DNA of 64,000 bases from Pseudomonas mediterranea CFBP 5447 (GCF_000774145.1 NZ_KN322987.1:1298871-1362870), one strand, 5' to 3'; positions 26,131 through 34,222 are shown, counted from the stretch's first letter. Numbers and translations: made by a program. Notes: generated from the sequence alone by a model not told the origin.

Positions 26131-26208
26131 GTGGCGAGGGAGCTTGCTCCCGTTGGGAGGCGCAGCCGCCCCGTCCCCAAAAACAGGGCCGCTTCGCGCC
26201 CCCGCCAC
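26131..26208. repeat. Inverted repeat of the GTGGCGAGGGAGC family
   Basis: It begins GTGGCGAGGGAGCTTGCTCC and ends CCCCCGCCAC, with an inner GC-rich hairpin. The right arm is more degraded than in the copies at 32871 and 55293. It lies between clpX and lon. Confidence 0.75.
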
Positions 26209-26254
26209 GACTGCTCCAGTAGTCACGTAATGCGACTTGAAAAGCGGCCAAAGC

Positions 26255-26280
26255 AAAGGGGCCCGAAGGCCCCTCCTTTG
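26255..26280 (-). terminator. Terminator after clpX
   Basis: The stem AGGGGCC / GGCCCCT has a CGAA-type loop (on the minus strand GGGGCC-TTCG-GGCCCC followed by TTTGCTTT). It begins 18 bp beyond the clpX stop and separates clpX from lon. Confidence 0.7.
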
Positions 26281-26297
26281 TTCCGGCAGCAGGACGC

Positions 26298-27581
26298 TTA
26301 GGCGTCCGGTGCAGCCTTGGCAGCCGGCTCACTGTTTTCGTAGATATACAGTGGCTTGGACTTGCCTTCTATGACACTTTCGTCGATCACGACTTTACTC
26401 ACCTCGGACTGCGAGGGGATTTCGTACATCGTGTCGAGCAATACGCCTTCGAGAATCGAGCGCAACCCACGGGCACCGGTCTTGCGCTCCAGGGCTCGCT
26501 TGGCCACCGACTTCAGCGCGTCGGAACGGAACTCCAGGTCTACGCCTTCCATTTCGAACAGCTTGGCATACTGCTTGGTCAGGGCGTTCTTCGGTTCGGT
26601 GAGGATCTGCATCAACGCAGCCTCATCCAGCTCGTCCAGCGTCGCCAGGACCGGCAGACGTCCGACGAATTCCGGAATCAGGCCAAACTTGACCAGATCG
26701 TCAGGCTCGACTTCACGCAGGGACTCACCGACCTTCTTGCCCTCTTCCTTGCTGCGCACTTCTGCATTGAAGCCGATGCCGCCGCGCGTGGAACGGTTCT
26801 GGATGACCTTCTCCAGACCGGAGAACGCACCACCGCAGATGAACAGGATGTTGCGAGTGTCGACCTGCAGGAACTCCTGCTGCGGATGCTTGCGACCGCC
26901 CTGGGGCGGAACGGAAGCGACCGTGCCTTCGATCAACTTGAGCAAGGCCTGCTGCACGCCCTCACCGGATACATCCCGGGTGATGGACGGGTTGTCGGAC
27001 TTGCGGGAAATCTTGTCGATTTCATCGATGTAGACAATACCCATCTGGGCCTTTTCGACATCGTAGTCGCACTTCTGCAACAACTTCTGAATAATGTTCT
27101 CGACATCCTCCCCCACGTAACCCGCCTCGGTGAGGGTGGTTGCGTCGGCGATGGTGAACGGAACGTTCAGCAAACGGGCCAGGGTTTCGGCAAGCAGGGT
27201 CTTACCCGAGCCTGTCGGGCCGATCAGCAGGATGTTGCTCTTGCCGAGTTCGACCTCGTCATTCTTCTTGTCACGTTGGTTGAGGCGCTTGTAGTGGTTG
27301 TAAACCGCTACGGCCAATACCTTTTTCGCGCGCTCCTGACCAATTACATACTGGTCAAGGATGCCGCTGATTTCTTTAGGCGAAGGCAACTTATGCGCGC
27401 TGCTTTCGGCCTGGGCTTCCTGCACCTCCTCGCGGATGATGTCATTGCACAGGTCGACGCACTCGTCGCAAATGAAGACCGAGGGGCCGGCAATCAATTT
27501 GCGTACTTCATGTTGGCTTTTGCCACAGAAAGAGCAATAAAGCAGTTTGCCGTTGTCCTCGCCGTTGCGGGTGTCAGTCAT
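26298..27581 (-). CDS. clpX: ATP-dependent Clp protease ATP-binding subunit ClpX
   Basis: This 427-aa AAA+ unfoldase has an N-terminal zinc-binding domain with four cysteines (CSFC and CDECVDLC, residues about 15-42), Walker A GPTGSGKT (about 118-125), Walker B IVYIDEIDK and the RDVSGEGVQQALL pore-2 region. The IGF-type loop for docking to ClpP should lie near residue 268. It unfolds tagged substrates and feeds them to ClpP. The ATG at 27581 is used because MTDTRNGEDNGKLLYCSFCG is the family start. It follows clpP by about 107 bp with a hairpin between them. Confidence 0.97.
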   Translation of the reverse strand: MTDTRNGEDNGKLLYCSFCGKSQHEVRKLIAGPSVFICDECVDLCNDIIREEVQEAQAESSAHKLPSPKEISGILDQYVIGQERAKKVLAVAVYNHYKRLNQRDKKNDEVELGKSNILLIGPTGSGKTLLAETLARLLNVPFTIADATTLTEAGYVGEDVENIIQKLLQKCDYDVEKAQMGIVYIDEIDKISRKSDNPSITRDVSGEGVQQALLKLIEGTVASVPPQGGRKHPQQEFLQVDTRNILFICGGAFSGLEKVIQNRSTRGGIGFNAEVRSKEEGKKVGESLREVEPDDLVKFGLIPEFVGRLPVLATLDELDEAALMQILTEPKNALTKQYAKLFEMEGVDLEFRSDALKSVAKRALERKTGARGLRSILEGVLLDTMYEIPSQSEVSKVVIDESVIEGKSKPLYIYENSEPAAKAAPDA

Positions 27582-27629
27582 TCGATCGATCCAAATCCGA
27601 TAGGCTTGCAACACAAGATGAAGGCAATT

Positions 27630-27649
27630 GCGGGCTTTTTCAAGCCCGC
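27630..27649. other. Hairpin between clpP and clpX
   Basis: An 8-bp perfect stem GCGGGCTT / AAGCCCGC with a 4-nt loop lies 39 bp after the clpP stop and 48 bp before the clpX start. No T-run follows on either strand, so it may be an mRNA-processing or stabilising hairpin rather than a terminator. Confidence 0.5.
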
Positions 27650-27688
27650 AGGCGGCCGGTCATCCCAACCACCTGCATTTTGAGTGGC

Positions 27689-28330
27689 TCAGGCAGGCAT
27701 CTGACGCTTGTTGATCACGGAGTCGATCAGGCCATATTCGGCCGCACGCTCGGCGCTCATGAAGTTGTCACGCTCGGTGTCTCGCTCAATGGTTTCGAGG
27801 CTTTGACCGGTGTGATGAGCCAACAGCGAGTTCAAACGCGAACGAATGTGGAGGATTTCCTTGGCATGGATGTCGATGTCCGACGCCTGGCCCTGGAAGC
27901 CGCCCAATGGCTGGTGAATCATCATGCGCGAGTTAGGCAGGCAATGACGCTTGCCCGCTGCGCCGCCGGCGAGCAGGAATGCGCCCATGCTGCAGGCCTG
28001 GCCGATGCAGATGGTGGAAACATCCGGCTTGATGAATTGCATGGTGTCGTAGATCGACATGCCTGCAGTCACCGAACCGCCAGGGGAGTTGATATAAAGA
28101 TGGATATCCTTGTCCGGGTTTTCCGCTTCAAGGAAGAGCAGTTGCGCCGCAACCAGGTTGGCCATGTAGTCTTCAACGGGCCCGATCAGGAAGATGACGC
28201 GCTCCTTGAGCAGACGCGAATAGATGTCATAGGCACGTTCGCCACGGGCGGACTGCTCGATAACCATCGGGACCAGACCGCCTGCGGCCTGGATGTCAGA
28301 GCTCTGCTGATAAAAAGAATTGCGGGACAT
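27689..28330 (-). CDS. clpP: ATP-dependent Clp protease proteolytic subunit
   Basis: This 213-aa serine peptidase has its catalytic triad visible: Ser114 in GQACSMGAF, His139 in MMIHQPLGG and Asp188 in ERDTERDNF. A short N-terminal propeptide is expected to be removed. Fourteen subunits form the chamber served by ClpX and ClpA. The gene lies between tig and clpX, the normal order for gamma-proteobacteria. The start MSRNSFYQQS is that of other Pseudomonas ClpP1 proteins. Confidence 0.97.
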   Translation of the reverse strand: MSRNSFYQQSSDIQAAGGLVPMVIEQSARGERAYDIYSRLLKERVIFLIGPVEDYMANLVAAQLLFLEAENPDKDIHLYINSPGGSVTAGMSIYDTMQFIKPDVSTICIGQACSMGAFLLAGGAAGKRHCLPNSRMMIHQPLGGFQGQASDIDIHAKEILHIRSRLNSLLAHHTGQSLETIERDTERDNFMSAERAAEYGLIDSVINKRQMPA

Positions 28331-28369
28331 GTCTCGCAGTCACTCCCAAATAGTTATGTCTTGAATACG

Positions 28370-28397
28370 CATAAGCCAGCGCGAAGGCTGGCTTATG
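28370..28397. other. 11-bp perfect hairpin between tig and clpP
   Basis: CATAAGCCAGC and GCTGGCTTATG with a 6-nt loop lie 26 bp after the tig stop and 40 bp before clpP. On the minus strand it is followed by CGTATTC rather than a T-run. It is probably an attenuator or mRNA-stability element in the tig-clpP transcript. Confidence 0.55.
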
Positions 28398-28422
28398 GTG
28401 TGTATTTCTTACCGCAGAACAA

Positions 28423-29733
28423 TCAATCGGCTTGTGGAGCTTCCACCGGCTTGACCGCTTCTTCGTAAGAGACCGCTTTATCGGTCACGCTAGCTTTCTG
28501 CAGAACAGTATCCACAACTTGTTCTTCGAGCACAACCGAACGGACTTCGTTCAGTTGCTGGTCATTCTTGTAGTACCAGGACACGACTTGCTCAGGCTCC
28601 TGATAAGCCGACGCCATTTCCTGGATCAGCTCGCGAACGCGGGCTTCGTCAGGCTTGAGTTCGTATTGCTTGACCACTTCAGCAACGATCAGGCCCAGTA
28701 CGACACGACGCTTGGCTTGCTCTTCGAACAGCTCGGCCGGCAGTTGATCAGGCTTGATGTTGCCGCCGAACTGCTGAACAGCCTGCACGCGCAGACGGTT
28801 CACTTCGTTCTCCAGCAGGGCCTTCGGCACTTCGATCGGGTTGGAAGCGAGCAGACCGTCCATGACCTGGTTCTTGACCTTGGACTTGATGGCCTGACGC
28901 AGCTCACGCTCCATGTTCTTGCGAACTTCGGCGCGGAAACCTTCCAGACCGGTTTCCTTGATGCCGAACTGGGCGAAGAACTCTTCGTTCAGCTCAGGCA
29001 GCTTAGGCTCGGAAACACTGTTTACGGTCACGGTGAACTCGGCGGCTTTGCCGGCCAGGTCCAGGTTCTGATAGTCCTCTGGGAAGGTCACGTTCAGCAC
29101 GCGCTCTTCGCCGGCTTTCGCGCCGACCAGGCCATCTTCGAAGCCCGGGATCATGCGACCGGAGCCCAACACCAGCTGGGTGGCCTTGGCGGAACCGCCA
29201 GCGAATACTTCACCGTCGACCTTGCCGACGAAATCGATGTTCAGCTGATCTTCGTTCTGGGCAGCGCGATCGGCCACTTCGAAACGGGTGTTCTGCTTGC
29301 GCAGGATGTCCAGCATCTTGTCCAGGTCGGCATCCGACACGTCAGCGCTCAGGCGCTCGACGGCAATCGACTCGAAACCGGCAACGGTGAACTCGGGGAA
29401 CACTTCGAAAGTGGCGACGAATTCCAGGTCCTTGCCTTTTTCCAGCACTTTAGGCTCGACCGATGGCGCGCCGGCCGGGTTCAGTTTCTGCTCGACCACG
29501 GCTTCGTAGAACGAAGACTGGATCACGTCGCCCACGGCTTCCTGGCGCGCATCAGCTTCGTAACGCTGACGGATCACGCTCATTGGCACCTTGCCTGGGC
29601 GGAAACCTGGGATTTTGGCCTTTTGGGCAGTCTGCTGCAGACGCTTGTTGACCTGAGTCTCGATGCGCTCAGCCGGCACGGTGATGCTCATGCGGCGCTC
29701 AAGAGCAGTAGTATTTTCAACAGAAACTTGCAT
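28423..29733 (-). CDS. tig: Trigger factor (ribosome-associated chaperone)
   Basis: This 436-aa protein has an N-terminal ribosome-binding domain with the signature PGFRPGKVP (about 44-52), a PPIase (FKBP-like) domain at about 150-245 (DQLNIDFVGKVDGE, LVLGSGRMIPGFE) and a C-terminal chaperone arm region. It binds nascent chains at the exit tunnel through L23. The ATG at 29733 follows AGGAATATCC and begins MQVSVENTTALERRM. The longer frame from 29793 adds 20 residues unlike the family. A sigma-70-like promoter is visible upstream. Confidence 0.97.
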   Translation of the reverse strand: MQVSVENTTALERRMSITVPAERIETQVNKRLQQTAQKAKIPGFRPGKVPMSVIRQRYEADARQEAVGDVIQSSFYEAVVEQKLNPAGAPSVEPKVLEKGKDLEFVATFEVFPEFTVAGFESIAVERLSADVSDADLDKMLDILRKQNTRFEVADRAAQNEDQLNIDFVGKVDGEVFAGGSAKATQLVLGSGRMIPGFEDGLVGAKAGEERVLNVTFPEDYQNLDLAGKAAEFTVTVNSVSEPKLPELNEEFFAQFGIKETGLEGFRAEVRKNMERELRQAIKSKVKNQVMDGLLASNPIEVPKALLENEVNRLRVQAVQQFGGNIKPDQLPAELFEEQAKRRVVLGLIVAEVVKQYELKPDEARVRELIQEMASAYQEPEQVVSWYYKNDQQLNEVRSVVLEEQVVDTVLQKASVTDKAVSYEEAVKPVEAPQAD

Positions 29734-29795
29734 GGATATTCCTCGTTGCACAGACGTTGGCCGGGCGTTTTCCGACCCCAGAATCAAGGGCATGC

Positions 29796-29824
29796 ATTCT
29801 AGTAGGTCAAACTCAAGAAGTCAC
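29796..29824 (-). promoter_or_regulatory. Probable sigma-70 promoter of tig
   Basis: On the minus strand GTGACT (29819-29824) and TAGAAT (29796-29801) have a 17-bp spacer, with the -10 box ending 62 bp before the tig ATG. The -10 matches TATAAT at five of six positions; the -35 is weaker. Confidence 0.5.
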
Positions 29825-29931
29825 CCTACTGAAAATGGCTGGAAAACAGGCGCCGGCATTGGGAGCGAGGCAAACGGTCATGCCTCGCCCGGATTGCAAA
29901 TACAGCCGATCATTCCAGAGGCTCTGCACCA

Positions 29932-29953
29932 ACGCTTCTATATATAGAAGCGT
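29932..29953. promoter_or_regulatory. 22-bp perfect palindrome upstream of tig
   Basis: ACGCTTCTATA is followed directly by its reverse complement TATAGAAGCGT. It lies in the 425-bp gap between tig and tRNA-Leu, about 108 bp upstream of the proposed tig -35 box. Its symmetric form with no loop suggests a protein-binding site rather than an RNA hairpin. Outside it, the gap holds only the promoter and the tRNA terminator. Confidence 0.6.
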
Positions 29954-30096
29954 AAACCTGCACCTCCCCGGCACTCGAGTTCCGCCAGGAGACCGACGGG
30001 CATACCGCGCATCATCGCGAAACACAATCGCAACAACCCATCGCCAAAACCTGCCGCGAAACAAGACCGGCAACAAACCACCTGAATGCCGAAAAC

Positions 30097-30135
30097 AAAA
30101 ACGGCGCAGCCCTCTTCAGGTACTGCGCCGTTTTC
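30097..30135 (-). terminator. Terminator of the tRNA-Arg/His/Leu transcript
   Basis: AAACGGCGCAG pairs with CTGCGCCGTTT around a 14-nt loop. On the minus strand the stem is followed by TTTTTG, 24 bp beyond tRNA-Leu. Confidence 0.8.
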
Positions 30136-30158
30136 TGCTATTCAAATAGCGACTTGTA

Positions 30159-30243
30159 TGGTGCGGACGGAGAGACTCGAACTCTCACACCTTTCGGCGC
30201 TGGAACCTAAATCCAGTGTGTCTACCAATTCCACCACATCCGC
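30159..30243 (-). tRNA. tRNA-Leu(TAG)
   Basis: The 85-nt gene starts GCGGATGTGGTGGAATTGG, has a long variable arm, anticodon TAG in loop context GGATTTAGGTTCC, T-loop TTCGAGT and encoded CCA. It is the last gene of the three-tRNA array. Confidence 0.95.
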
Positions 30244-30261
30244 GTATCAAGCTTTTAAAGC

Positions 30262-30293
30262 AAAGGCGCCAGATTTTTAGATCTGGCGCCTTT
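30262..30293. terminator. Hairpin between tRNA-His and tRNA-Leu
   Basis: AAAGGCGCCAGAT and ATCTGGCGCCTTT form a 13-bp perfect stem with a 6-nt loop. On the minus strand it is followed by GCTTTAAAAGC, so it could end some transcripts before tRNA-Leu or guide tRNA processing. Confidence 0.5.
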
Positions 30294-30301
30294 CTAGAAT
30301 A

Positions 30302-30377
30302 TGGGGTGGACGATGGGGATCGAACCCACGACAACGGGAGTCACAATCCCGTGCTCTACCAACTGAGCTACGCCCAC
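30302..30377 (-). tRNA. tRNA-His(GTG)
   Basis: The 76-nt gene (GTGGGCGTAGCTCAGTTGG start) has anticodon GTG, T-loop TTCGATC and encoded CCA. A G at 30378 can supply the G-1 that pairs with C73, the identity element of tRNA-His. Confidence 0.95.
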
Positions 30378-30417
30378 CATATTGCCTTGTTGCGTTACTT
30401 GTGCCAAAGCTGCCTAA

Positions 30418-30494
30418 TGGCGCACCCGGCAGGACTCGAACCTGCGACCATCCGCTTAGAAGGCGGATGCTCTATCCAGCTGAGCTACGGGCGC
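30418..30494 (-). tRNA. tRNA-Arg(TCT)
   Basis: The 77-nt gene starts GCGCCCGTAGCTCAGCTGG, pairs its acceptor with CGGGTGC, has anticodon TCT within CGCCTTCTAAGCG and an encoded CCA. It is the first gene of the array. Confidence 0.95.
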
Positions 30495-30617
30495 CTTTTT
30501 AATCTGTATTCTTTGACGATTACAAACTAAGTGCTTTCAGTTTTGCCGAGTTGAAACAACCAACTCCGCTCCACCTTCTTAACCAGTGCTAGGCTGTGCC
30601 CGACAAGTGCGACGAAT

Positions 30618-30644
30618 GTTATAGACGGCCTGATAGGTCGTCAA
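30618..30644 (-). promoter_or_regulatory. Probable stable-RNA promoter of the tRNA array
   Basis: On the minus strand TTGACG (30639-30644) and TATAAC (30618-30623) are separated by 15 bp, about 125 bp upstream of tRNA-Arg, with an A/T-rich run (TTTTTTTAAAAAAG) immediately upstream like an UP element. The spacer is short by one or two bases, as in several stable-RNA promoters. The rest of this gap shows nothing else. Confidence 0.55.
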
Positions 30645-30775
30645 CTCTTTTTTAAAAAAAATTCATTTAATTAAAGGGGTTAGGGGAATTTGCAGACCAA
30701 GCGCCTTTGCCCTCACGCCTCGGCATGCGAGAATGCGCTCTCTTTTTTTCCCCTCTCGATGGTTAACCACGCGCA

Positions 30776-31630
30776 ATGACTGCACAACTTATCGACGGCA
30801 AATCGATCGCCGCCAGCCTGCGCCAGCAGATCGCCCAACGCGTCACCGAGCGTCGCCAGCAAGGTCTGCGCACGCCGGGTCTCGCGGTGATCCTGGTCGG
30901 CAGCGATCCCGCCTCTCAGGTTTATGTCTCGCACAAGCGTAAAGACTGTGAAGAGGTCGGCTTCCTTTCCCAGGCCTACGACCTGCCTTCCGAAACCACC
31001 CAGCAAGCGCTGGCCGATCTGATCGATCGCCTGAACGATGACCCGAACATCGACGGCGTCCTGCTCCAGTTGCCTTTGCCTGAACACCTGGACGCCTCCA
31101 GACTGCTGGAGCGCATCCGTCCGGACAAAGATGTCGACGGCTTCCACCCTTATAACGTCGGTCGCCTGGCCCAACGCATCCCGCTGCTGCGCCCCTGCAC
31201 GCCCAAAGGCATCATAACGCTGCTGGAAAGCACCGGGGTGGACCTTTATGGCCTCGATGCCGTCGTGGTGGGCGCGTCTAACATCGTTGGCCGGCCGATG
31301 GCCATGGAACTGCTGCTGGCCGGCTGCACCGTGACCGTGACCCACCGCTTCACCAGGGACCTGGCCAGCCATGTCGGACGCGCCGACCTGGTGGTCGTGG
31401 CCGCCGGCAAACCCGGCCTGGTCAAGGGCGAGTGGATCAAGGAAGGCGCCATCGTCATCGACGTGGGCATCAATCGCCAGGACGACGGCAAGCTGGTGGG
31501 CGACGTGGTCTACGAGACCGCCCTGCCCCGCGCCGGCTGGATCACACCGGTACCTGGCGGCGTGGGCCCGATGACCCGGGCCTGCCTGCTGGAGAACACG
31601 CTGTACGCGGCCGAGACGCTGCATAGCTGA
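30776..31630 (+). CDS. folD: Methylenetetrahydrofolate dehydrogenase / cyclohydrolase
   Basis: This 284-aa bifunctional cytoplasmic enzyme interconverts 5,10-methylene-THF and 10-formyl-THF with NADP. The catalytic Tyr50 and Lys54 lie in VYVSHKRKDCEE. The NADP-binding Rossmann region contains VVGASNIVGRPMA (about 160-172), and the C-terminal signature TPVPGGVGPMT is intact. It is monocistronic, divergent from the tRNA array and followed by a REP pair. Length matches the family. Confidence 0.97.
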   Translation: MTAQLIDGKSIAASLRQQIAQRVTERRQQGLRTPGLAVILVGSDPASQVYVSHKRKDCEEVGFLSQAYDLPSETTQQALADLIDRLNDDPNIDGVLLQLPLPEHLDASRLLERIRPDKDVDGFHPYNVGRLAQRIPLLRPCTPKGIITLLESTGVDLYGLDAVVVGASNIVGRPMAMELLLAGCTVTVTHRFTRDLASHVGRADLVVVAAGKPGLVKGEWIKEGAIVIDVGINRQDDGKLVGDVVYETALPRAGWITPVPGGVGPMTRACLLENTLYAAETLHS

Positions 31631-31658
31631 GTCTCCCGGCAAAAGCGAAACCCTGTTG

Positions 31659-31743
31659 GTGGGAGCGAGCCTGCTCGCGAAGCGGTGTGTCAGTCAGCCA
31701 TGAATCGCTGACACGCCGACTTCGCGAGCAGGCTCGCTCCCAC
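31659..31743. repeat. REP pair
   Basis: Arms GTGGGAGCGAGCCTGCTCGC (31659) and the complement ending at 31743 enclose a loop that is itself partly inverted (GCGGTGTGTCAG against CTGACACGCCG). Confidence 0.9.
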
Positions 31744-31896
31744 ATTGCTTTGCACCTTCTTTCATTAAACTTTATTTATTCTCGAGGCCCAGCGGTACAG
31801 GCATGTAGCGCTGTTGTCGCCCATACTCATAAAATGCAACGCTTTTTTCCAAAGCCGTTGCTGAACGGCCTCTTCAATTCTATCGAGTCTATTCGC

Positions 31897-32835
31897 GTGA
31901 AAATCCGTCTTTCGATTCTCAGCCTGTTCATCGCTTTCTCAGGCGCGCTTATCACGCAGAACATCAACGCCCAGGAAACCATCGCAGCCCCACGAGACAC
32001 GTCAAAACTGCAAGTCGCTTCCGGCAGCGCGATGTTGTTGGATCTGCAGACGGATAAAGTGGTTTATTCGAGCAATCCGGATGTAGTGGTCCCCATCGCA
32101 TCGGTGACCAAACTGATGACCGGATTGATTGTGCTGGACGCCAAGCAGAACCTGAACGAGTACATTTCCATCACCATCGCCAACACGCCGGAAATGAAAG
32201 GGGTGTTTTCCCGGGTCAAGCTCAATAGCGAACTGTCTCGTCGCGACGTGTTGCTGATTGCACTGATGTCCTCGGAAAACCGCGCCGCCGCCAGCCTTGC
32301 GCATCACTATCCGGGTGGCTACGCAGCCTTCATCGCCGCCATGAACGCCAAGGCCAAGGCATTGGGCATGACCAGCACCCACTATGTCGAGCCGACCGGT
32401 TTGTCGATCCATAACGTTTCCACCGCCAGGGACCTGACCAAGCTGTTGATCGCCGCTCGCAAATACCCCCTGCTGAGCGAGTTGAGCACCACCAAGGAAA
32501 AAACCGTCACCTTCCGCAAGCCGGTTTACAGCCTCGGCTTTCGCAACACCGACCACCTGATCCACAAGGACAACTGGGATATCCAGTTGACCAAGACCGG
32601 CTTCACCAACCAGGCCGGTCACTGCCTGGTGCTGGTGACGAAGATGGGCAATCGTCCGATGGCCCTGGTTATTCTCGATGCCTTTGGCAAATACACCCAT
32701 TTCGCCGACGCCAGCCGGATTCGCAGCTGGGTGGAAACGGGCAAGAGCTCCAACGTTCCGGCGGTGGCCATGCAGTACAAGGCGGCGAAGAACCTCAAGA
32801 GCCGCCAGAGCGGTGTGGTCGAAGCTTCGAAATAA
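31897..32835 (+). CDS. pbpG: D-alanyl-D-alanine endopeptidase (PBP7/8 type)
   Basis: This 312-aa periplasmic peptidoglycan hydrolase has the penicillin-binding motifs Ser69-x-x-Lys72 (SVTK), Ser126-Glu-Asn128 (SEN) and Lys233-Thr-Gly235 (KTG). A signal peptide covers residues 1-25. It cleaves D-Ala-mDAP cross-links. The GTG at 31897 is preferred because it gives a proper signal peptide (MKIRLSILSLFIAFSG). An ATG at 31834 would add 21 residues in front of it. No strong Shine-Dalgarno is visible for either, so the start is somewhat uncertain. Confidence 0.9.
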   Translation: MKIRLSILSLFIAFSGALITQNINAQETIAAPRDTSKLQVASGSAMLLDLQTDKVVYSSNPDVVVPIASVTKLMTGLIVLDAKQNLNEYISITIANTPEMKGVFSRVKLNSELSRRDVLLIALMSSENRAAASLAHHYPGGYAAFIAAMNAKAKALGMTSTHYVEPTGLSIHNVSTARDLTKLLIAARKYPLLSELSTTKEKTVTFRKPVYSLGFRNTDHLIHKDNWDIQLTKTGFTNQAGHCLVLVTKMGNRPMALVILDAFGKYTHFADASRIRSWVETGKSSNVPAVAMQYKAAKNLKSRQSGVVEASK

Positions 32836-32870
32836 GCAGTGCTGCGCACTCAAGCTTTACCGTAACCCCT

Positions 32871-32958
32871 GTGGCGAGGGAGCTTGCTCCCGCTTGGGTG
32901 CGTAGCGCCCACAAAAAGGGCCGCTGCGCAGCCCAGCGGGAGCAAGCTCCCTCGCCAC
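32871..32958. repeat. Long inverted repeat of the GTGGCGAGGGAGC family
   Basis: Outer arms GTGGCGAGGGAGCTTGCTCC (32871) and its complement ending at 32958 enclose an inner pair around GGGTGCGTAGC and GCTGCGCAGCCC. It lies between convergent genes. Confidence 0.88.
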
Positions 32959-33013
32959 GGATCACCGCATATTCTTGAATGAACAACACCCGACCCGTCG
33001 GGCTTTCTTTCGC

Positions 33014-33220
33014 TCAATGCTTCAGGTCACCGAGCGGATCATAGGCCTTGGCCCGTGATTCGCCGTGCTTGTCTTTCTCATCACGAGGGGCCTTGGCCGG
33101 CCCTATCGGATCGACTTGCGGATCATCGAGATCCGGGGAATCCGGATCGAATCCCAGCTCATCGTCAGCGGACGAATGCTCGGAAGAATGGGGCCCTGAG
33201 GGCGTTTTCGACTGTGCCAT
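33014..33220 (-). CDS. Small acidic, probably disordered protein (68 aa)
   Basis: This 68-residue protein is rich in Asp, Pro, Ser and Lys (ELGFDPDSPDLDDPQVDPIG) with no hydrophobic segment or cysteine, and is likely disordered. It has one of the strongest ribosome sites in the window (AAGGAGG, 6 bp before ATG). A perfect 11-bp hairpin lies just upstream. I do not recognise a function. Its strong initiation signal and clean codon use argue for a real, possibly abundant, cytoplasmic protein. Confidence 0.75.
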   Translation of the reverse strand: MAQSKTPSGPHSSEHSSADDELGFDPDSPDLDDPQVDPIGPAKAPRDEKDKHGESRAKAYDPLGDLKH

Positions 33221-33236
33221 ACCTGCCTCCTTGAAT

Positions 33237-33261
33237 CATGGCCCGGACAGTCCGGGCCATG
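33237..33261. other. Perfect 11-bp hairpin before the 68-aa gene
   Basis: CATGGCCCGGA and TCCGGGCCATG with a 3-nt loop lie 17 bp upstream of the 68-aa start and 60 bp after the C39-like stop. Without a T-run it is probably an mRNA structure, possibly a terminator of the upstream gene or a 5' stabiliser. Confidence 0.55.
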
Positions 33262-33320
33262 ACGATAAGAGTTTCAGGCGTGCCGGGTCGTGCCCGGCAG
33301 GTGACGAACGGGGCAGGCCA

Positions 33321-33998
33321 TCAGTGCGCTGCACCCAGGGTCTTGGTGGCGCGGGCCGCCGCCTGCTCCTGCCCTGCCCCGGCCAGCTCGTCCGCCGCTT
33401 TCAACCAGCGCTGCGGGTTGACGTTGGCTGGCAGCTGCGTCGGCCGCTGGAGCAGTACCGCCCAGCCGCCGGAATCCTTGAAGGCCGACTCGAACCCACT
33501 GAAGCTCATCAGCAGCCGCCGGTTCATGCCCGAACGCAACAAGACCGTGCGCTTCTGTCGGTTATAGCCGGCCAGAATCCCGTACCGAGGCCCACCCCAT
33601 AATGCCGTGCCTTCGGTGTAGCGCAGCAACACCGGGTTACCCGCGGCGACCTGCTCCAACAATGCGGACAATTCACTGTCGAGGGGGTACACCACCAACC
33701 CGTATTCTCGCGCCAGGGTTTGCATATTCTGCTGCAAACCGGCCTCACCACCTGGCAGGTGCAAGGGTTTCTCCAGCAACCCCGGGGTAATCACCGTACC
33801 TTGCGCGGTCAACACGGCAGCCAGGGATTGCGGGGCGCCCTGGTACATATCGCCGCGATAGAACGGCACGCTGTTGAGTTCCACCCGTTCGGGCAGGCGC
33901 TGGATCTGCGGCGACACGCTGCCCGCGCATCCGGCCAGGACCGCCAGGCAGGCCGTCGCGAATACCAGTGATCGAAAAGAGGGAATGACCGGCAACAT
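33321..33998 (-). CDS. Peptidase C39-like lipoprotein without catalytic residues
   Basis: This 225-aa lipoprotein has a signal sequence with lipobox LAGC (Cys24). The body resembles the C39 double-glycine-peptidase fold: LNSVPFYRGDMYQGAPQSLA at 41-60 aligns with the usual V-P-x-Q-x-x-x-x-CGP block, and YTEGTALWGGPRYGILAGY at 127-145 with the histidine block. The expected nucleophile position is Gln53 and the expected His is Arg138. If that alignment is right it cannot act as a cysteine peptidase and may bind peptides or peptidoglycan instead. A C-terminal TPR-like tail (RWLKAADELAGAGQEQAAA) follows. Confidence 0.7.
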   Translation of the reverse strand: MLPVIPSFRSLVFATACLAVLAGCAGSVSPQIQRLPERVELNSVPFYRGDMYQGAPQSLAAVLTAQGTVITPGLLEKPLHLPGGEAGLQQNMQTLAREYGLVVYPLDSELSALLEQVAAGNPVLLRYTEGTALWGGPRYGILAGYNRQKRTVLLRSGMNRRLLMSFSGFESAFKDSGGWAVLLQRPTQLPANVNPQRWLKAADELAGAGQEQAAARATKTLGAAH

Positions 33999-34222
33999 GA
34001 TGAGTCTCTAGTTCAGGTACCCGATGAACGGGCCAGGCTTGGGCCGTCGATCATAAAGCGCCCACTGGCCTGGGTATAGCCTTAAACAGCAGTCTTGCTG
34101 CCGCGATAGAACGAACCGCTCCGTCGCCGATGACCGCGAACGACTGCCTGCAACACTTGAACGACTAGACTGTCCATTGAACTGAGAGCGTTTGCCCCGG
34201 ACCGGGGCTGAGGGAGGCCCGC

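Noticed and set aside
27630..27649. Hairpin between clpP and clpX as an intrinsic terminator
   Set aside because: No T-run follows on either strand; it was kept only as a generic hairpin.
30086..30530. Short open frames across the tRNA array
   Set aside because: They are antisense to three well-formed tRNA genes.
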